DNA from: Bostrychus sinensis
Lineage: Eukaryota; Chordata; Actinopteri; Gobiiformes; Eleotridae
Assembly (NCBI GenBank): GCA_020698575.1
Contig: CM036244.1
Location: 25,879,534-25,943,533 of the forward strand
Length of the DNA stretch: 64,000 bases
Direction: 5' to 3'
The translations under genes were made by a program, and so were the position numbers. The first letter of the stretch is position 1. Every line of letters starts with the position of its first letter. The notes below the pieces were generated by a model. The model ran no database searches and had not been told where the DNA came from. It saw only the letters and a list, made by a program, of their open reading frames with translations. Below are positions 21,064-64,000 of the stretch, piece after piece.

Positions 21064-23215
21064 CTGGAAAGGAACGCCACAACATTAGAGAATAGAAATG
21101 ATTCAGTGTTTGCAGGTCATAGTAGCTTAAGTTGTAACTGTTTTATGCTGTGGCCCCTGGGTGGCGGCAAAGTCTCACTCAAGTTAAAGCTGACTTGCAT
21201 CCTGTGTGGAGGTGGAGAGTGCTAACTGCTAATGTTGCTGCTTTTTAGAGCATGAAATTCAGCTATCAGCAGCAGCCAGCCCTCTCCAAGCAGGATAAAC
21301 CTCAAACTCAACTCACTGGACTCAGCTGAGAAGTAGCTATTGATAAGAGAGAATCACACAAATCTGCACCTGGCCACAAAATGCATTTCTCCCGAGTAAA
21401 ACTGAGCTGTACTGCTATTAGAATGAGTCAAGGGGAGAAAGTTTTGGCTGCCTTTTTGACTCAGTTAGTGAAAATCAGTCAGTCATTAGAATAAATTTAA
21501 GATACTTACGTGTATTTCCTGGTGAAGCTTCTGGACACAAAACCATGCTCGTCCTTCCTCTCCTCGTGTTTACCTAAATGACAGAGAAAACAGTTTAAAG
21601 ACACTTTTAAGGATGAACTGTACAACAACATTGAAAAATAGTCTACAACATCTACAGCTCTATGTGGTATGACTAATTGTTTTAAAATTATTATTATTAT
21701 TATTATTATTATTATTTGCTTTTGTTCATTATGGGGCCCAGGATAGAAACAGAAACTGAAGCAGTGTCCTGGTTCAAAGGAAGTACAATGGCTGTGTGGT
21801 CCTACTGCTCTGGTATGTGCATTGGTATTTATTTCTGTCTGGCAGCCGCTCAGTGGTCTTAATCAGGTGCAATGTGTCACAGTCACTCACATGACTGGGT
21901 GACACTAGTGATCTGTTTGTTATGACAACAGACAGGGCACCAAAATGAATTTGTCCATTTAAGGAAAAAAAAAAAATCAGGTGGTACATAAAGGGCTTAT
22001 ACCTTTTCATGTTAGTCTATGTAAAGGTTCTTACCACTGCTTATCACATTTAGATCCTATTCTATCATCAAAACTTATCCCTGTGCTAAATATGAGGTGG
22101 CAAATCCCTCTTGGATAGGGGCCAGTGCCTATGTTTATTTTCTGGTTAATGTCCAGTCCCTCAGCAGTAAGATATTCTTGTTAGGTCTGGTACAGTGGAC
22201 TTGGAGTCCATCCAGCACTTGCATTAAAGCAGCAGACACAAAGTCAGTTCTAAAAGATTCTTTGTGAAAGAGGAGACTGAATAAGGCACTAAGAAAGATC
22301 TGCTTTTTGTTAGGATGTATTCCACACTTTGCACATTTGGCTTGGATTTGAGTAAGCAAAGGGCACACAAATAGTGTCCCTGTGTGTCTGTTTAATAAAC
22401 CGTCTTTGGGCTTTACTTATTCTACGCTGCTTTAGAGAATCAACTCCCACATGTTAGATTCTGCATTGTTTTGCATCCAAAAAGCCCCCGCCCCTCACTG
22501 CACTGGAATTCGTTATCTTAAGATATTATGTAACTCTGCAGCAGCAATACATCTGCCTTATGACTGACCTAAGTAAATTTTTTTTCTGTCTTTTCCTGAC
22601 ACTTTAGAAACATATTCACAGAACATGTAAGTGCAAATTCCCTGCTCCACTAAAAGATGAGAACTTGCATTTACACAGGCATTCTGTCATCTATATTTGT
22701 GACTGTTATTGCACTGCTGCCCAATAAGTGAGCTGAACTTAATAACACTGCTGCTGGACAGGAAATTGCCTTCAGACACTTTGAGGATATGGAAATTCTC
22801 CACAGACGGAGAAACAAGAAAGATGTGAAAAAGTAAACTTACCGCTGATCTCCACAACGCCATCTTTGGTCTTGACCACCAGCTCCTCAGGTGAGAAGTG
22901 ATTAACATCCAGGCAGACCTTCCAGTTGTCCTGAGTCTGTTTGATCTCTGACATCCCCGTGCTCATCTGGCGGGCCAGGGTGCGGGCCTGTTGGGCCACC
23001 ATGGGCGCGGGGTACATCATGGGGCCCACCATAGAACTCATGTCTGGAGCCAGGAATGAGGGCCTGAGGTAGCCAGGCCAGTGGGATGTATGGAAGGCTT
23101 CCTCAGGCAGGGCTGGCATTCCAAAAGACTGGTCGAAGATGCGACTGTGCCAGTCACGGAAGGGGTCCCAGCTGGGAGAACGCATCAGGGTGAAGGGGAT
23201 CCGTCTCTCTGCCAT
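20910..23215 (-). CDS. hspb1: Heat shock protein beta-1 (HSP27), three exons
   Basis: Exons 23215-22843, 21573-21510 and 21063-20910 join in frame to give 196 aa, close to human HSPB1 (205 aa). It is an ATP-independent small heat-shock chaperone that forms large oligomers and protects actin and unfolding proteins. The N-terminal motif is MAERRIPFTLMRSPSWDPFRDW, followed by the alpha-crystallin domain (WKVCLDVNHFSPEELVVKTKDGVVEISGKHEER) and the SIPV anchor of the I-P-V type. The Ser in RSPSWDP (human Ser15 site) and the Ser in LARQMSTG (human Ser82 site) are kept, but the Ser78 position is Ala and the dimer-bridging Cys137 position is Ser. The exon structure matches the mammalian gene. Confidence 0.97.
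21064..21509 (-). other. hspb1: hspb1 intron 2
   Basis: 446 bp, GTAAGT to CAG; no other feature seen. Confidence 0.85.
21510..21573 (-). CDS. hspb1: hspb1 exon 2
   Basis: A 64-nt exon between TCATTTAG and GTAAGT. It encodes GKHEERKDEHGFVSRSFTRKY, the strand that forms the dimer interface. Human has Cys where this protein has Ser (SRSF). Confidence 0.96.
21574..22842 (-). other. hspb1: hspb1 intron 1
   Basis: 1.27 kb from GTAAGT to TTTAG, holding a (TTA)n microsatellite at about 21687-21715 and no recognised gene. Confidence 0.8.
21687..21715. repeat. (TTA)n microsatellite
   Basis: About nine TTA units in hspb1 intron 1. Confidence 0.95.
22843..23215 (-). CDS. hspb1: hspb1 exon 1
   Basis: 124 codons plus one base, ending AGCG|GTAAGT. 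It encodes the N-terminal region and the first half of the alpha-crystallin domain. The ATG at 23215 gives the conserved MAERRIPFTL start. Confidence 0.97.
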
Positions 23216-23303
23216 GTCTGAAGTGAAGTGCAGTGTGTGAAGAGCGCTTGGGCCTTTTCAGAGGTTGTTCCCAGTCAATCTGCTATACACTGTGAGCTGA
23301 GAG

Positions 23304-23311
23304 CTTTTATA
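23304..23311 (-). promoter_or_regulatory. hspb1: hspb1 TATA box
   Basis: TATAAAAG on the minus strand, about 89 bp upstream of the ATG, predicting a short 5' UTR of around 60 nt. Confidence 0.7.
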
Positions 23312-23383
23312 CAGACACAGACACCACCCCAGTCAACAGAGCCCTCCCAGGACCACTGAACTCACTCCCCCGACATGCCTGTG

Positions 23384-23396
23384 GAACATACTCGAA
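23384..23396 (-). promoter_or_regulatory. hspb1: Heat-shock element upstream of hspb1
   Basis: Minus strand TTCGAGTATGTTC fits TTCnnGAAnnTTC with one mismatch (GTA for GAA). It lies about 73 bp upstream of the TATA box, a usual place for an HSF1 site. Confidence 0.6.
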
Positions 23397-25568
23397 TATC
23401 TATTTGTGGGAGACGTAATACTCCAATGGAATCCAACAGGAAGGCCCTCCCAGTGACAGCTGCCCACTCTTAGACCTCCCTTTTGCCCGTAATGTGTACA
23501 GTCACTCACCACTCTCTGGGACCTTTAAGGAGCCAGAAGAATCTGGATTGGCTGCTCAGAAGTTACATCTACAGTATATTTTTTACCAACACATACAAAC
23601 TTCCATGTGGCATGAACATGAATCTATATTGAGATTACTAAACTATAATTACTACAAAACTTTGATTAGGGTGATTGAAAAGACTCTCATTAATCACCTG
23701 TACTCTTCATCGTCAATTAGTTAAACAGGTCCAATTAAAAATATGCAAACCTGTGTATTGTGTACCTATAATACATATAGGTATATATACTATACTATAA
23801 TATACTAATTTAGGAATTACTCAATAGAGTTTACAATATTCTTGAGCATTCCCAAAGTTACTATTTCAGTTTGTTTGCTACTGTTGATTACAGGAACAGT
23901 GAGTAAACCCGAAATTTGCACTTCCCAAAATAACCCTTGTTCCCTTATCAGTTTTACATGACTGGGGAACATTCTTGCCTAATTTGTTAGGTAAAGAGTC
24001 AGGTCTCAAAATCACTGGAAGGTTCTCAATAGTGCCATCTTTAGGTGAGTCCAGGCATTTCACCTAAATGACAATGGGACAAAATTACAAGAATAATTCC
24101 ATTAAGTTGATTCCCCGTTTGCTTCTGTTTATTGTCTGGTATAATAGTTTGTACACTACAAAGGATGTCACAGAGAACAAAATGGGCAATGCTATAGTTA
24201 ATAATAAATTTTGCAAATTTGTGTCAGGGTTAAGTCTAGGTTTTACTGCATGGATGGCCAAAATTCTTGAGAGGTGTCCATGATGTACTTCAGAATGCAC
24301 ATAACAAGGGGATCGATAACAACAGGAGACATAGATCAGATAAGTATAATGAAGTCTTGGCCTCATAGAGTGGGCCACTTTAGTTCCGTTGATCATAAAA
24401 TTCAATAAAAAATTGGATCTCTTAATACAGCCACAATAGCTGGGATTCAAATGAGCCATTACAATAGGCCAAGGATGTCAGAACGGCAGTAGCGAAAGCA
24501 AGTGTCGGCGCTAATGCTCACAATGCTCCACTGGAAAAAGTCATGGCATAATCAACTTATATCTCCATTATGTTCACTTATCTGGTAGCAACAGTATGCT
24601 TTCAAAAAAAAAAAAAAAAAAAAAATTCAAAGGGAATCCTTTTGCAGCAATCTCATTTGTGAAACATAGTGGTTCTGCCTTACAGACCAATAATTTAAAC
24701 AATAAATAACATAATAAATAATCAAATAAATAAAGTGGTTTCACAAATAGCAACATGAACATGTGCATGGACAGTTTTTGCAGACAGTTTTCCTGTACAT
24801 CATTACACACTCGCACACATCCGTACACAAAAAGTTAGGATCAGCAACATAATTCTTTTCAAGTGGGAAGAGAAAGTACATAATACATAGTTTTTGTCCA
24901 GTTCATTCCAAGGGGAGAACAGATGCACAAGGGCACCTTTTATCTTGGTCAGGTAACTCTTTCCTGGTGCATCATGCTAAGCTTCAAATAACCCCCTTCT
25001 TGGAACTATATGGAATATACAGTGCATAGTTTACAAAGCCAGAAATTAAAGGATCTATACAGACAAACCTTTACAATACAGTTTTGAGCATAAAAAATGT
25101 CATTTTTTTGCTTCCTATTTGTTCACACCTTTGTTCATATCTGTGCTTTGATGAAATTAAACTATTCGGAGGGAAGTGATTATAAAAACCCCAAATGGTC
25201 CAATTTTAAAATGCACAGTAAACTCATTCATGGTGTCTTACTCTACTAAAAAGACTTGAGTTTATATATTTATATATAAGTACATATTTATATATAGCTT
25301 TTATATTTTAATGATTCATTTTTGGTTGCTTGGTGGAAGAGAAGAAAAAAGTGCTCTTTAACAGATTTGTTCTACAGGCTTGACCAATTACTTTTCCACA
25401 TAGAATACCTTGCAAAGATATGAACAAGGATAACCAATTCCAAATATCAAAAGCATTTCCCCTTTTTTGATCCAGGCTCTCATATACAAAGACGAAACGT
25501 GGAAGTCCTGGACTTAACAGTACGACCACAGTCCCACAGTTCAGTGCATTTAAGCGTACTGGCTCTCC
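23397..25568. other. hspb1 upstream region and srrm3 3' flank
   Basis: Both neighbouring genes are on the minus strand, so the right part is the srrm3 3' UTR and the left part the hspb1 upstream region. A poly-A run is at 24605-24625. No coding region or RNA gene is supported. A possible ATTAAA signal for srrm3 (minus strand) lies near 25306-25312. Confidence 0.55.
24605..24625. repeat. Poly-A run
   Basis: About 21 consecutive A on the plus strand (poly-T relative to srrm3). Confidence 0.9.
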
Positions 25569-63724
<38,156 letters not shown>

Positions 63725-64000
63725 GGTTACTGGAAAGAAAAAAAAAGAAAAAAAGAGGGGTAAGAAGATAAAATTTTTCTTTCATCTGAAAAAAACTGTG
63801 AAATCTCTTAGCAGCTAACTGTAGCTGGAATAACTTGTGAAAAAGAAGACCTACAGAAATGATCTATGCTTGCATACAGATGGATATGCTTTATTGGAAT
63901 ATTTGGTTGTTGGACAAAAAAAATCCTACTGGAAAAGGCTATTTCAGCACATACTACATACTAGACAGACTAACACACACAGCACCAAAAAGAAAAAAAA

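Noticed and set aside
20932..21225. Plus-strand 97-aa frame
   Set aside because: Antisense to hspb1 exon 3.

Overview
The window is vertebrate nuclear DNA, almost certainly from a ray-finned (teleost) fish. It has intron-split genes with vertebrate splice signals and fish-type mobile elements: a Rex3/RTE retrotransposon, a long-TIR Tc1 transposon, hAT MITEs with 8-bp target duplications, LINE tails and tRNA-derived SINEs. AT-rich, microsatellite-laden DNA separates the exons. Species cannot be assigned.

Four protein genes are recognisable. Their order and orientations match human 7q11.23 (SRRM3-HSPB1-YWHAG-SSC4D), read here in reverse. (1) 114-2787 (+): the 3' part of an SSC4D-like secreted scavenger-receptor gene, with a threonine-rich mucin-like exon and two group B SRCR domain exons; its 5' part lies left of the window. 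(2) 7460-12689 (+): ywhag, 14-3-3 gamma, two coding exons, complete (247 aa). (3) 23215-20910 (-): hspb1, small heat-shock protein 27, three exons, complete (196 aa), with a TATA box and a near-consensus heat-shock element. (4) 63724-25569 (-): srrm3, the neural microexon splicing activator, 14 coding exons reconstructed by reading-frame phase (608 aa), from the cwf21 domain to the C-terminal eMIC domain.

In srrm3 the frame between two SR-rich exons closes only if either an 11-nt microexon (34498-34508) or a cryptic acceptor 13 nt inside the next exon is used. The proposed microexon sits just past a 71-nt intron that is largely a CA repeat.

Region by region: 1-3120 ssc4d-like 3' end; 3974-6209 dead Rex3; about 6280-6412 SINE-like fragment; 7200-14080 ywhag with a large first intron holding a possible alternative promoter; 14090-20800 intergenic DNA with a promoter-like CCAAT/X-box island and a hAT MITE; 20800-23400 hspb1; 23400-25568 hspb1 upstream and srrm3 3' flank; 25569-63729 srrm3. 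The srrm3 introns carry most of the mobile elements, including a TIR element with an internal 90-bp inverted repeat, an exon-like segment between inverted repeats, a Tc1 transposon one nonsense codon from full length, and two adjacent LINE tails. The genes do not form one pathway; the block is conserved synteny, with srrm3 and hspb1 on the minus strand and ywhag and the SRCR gene on the plus strand.
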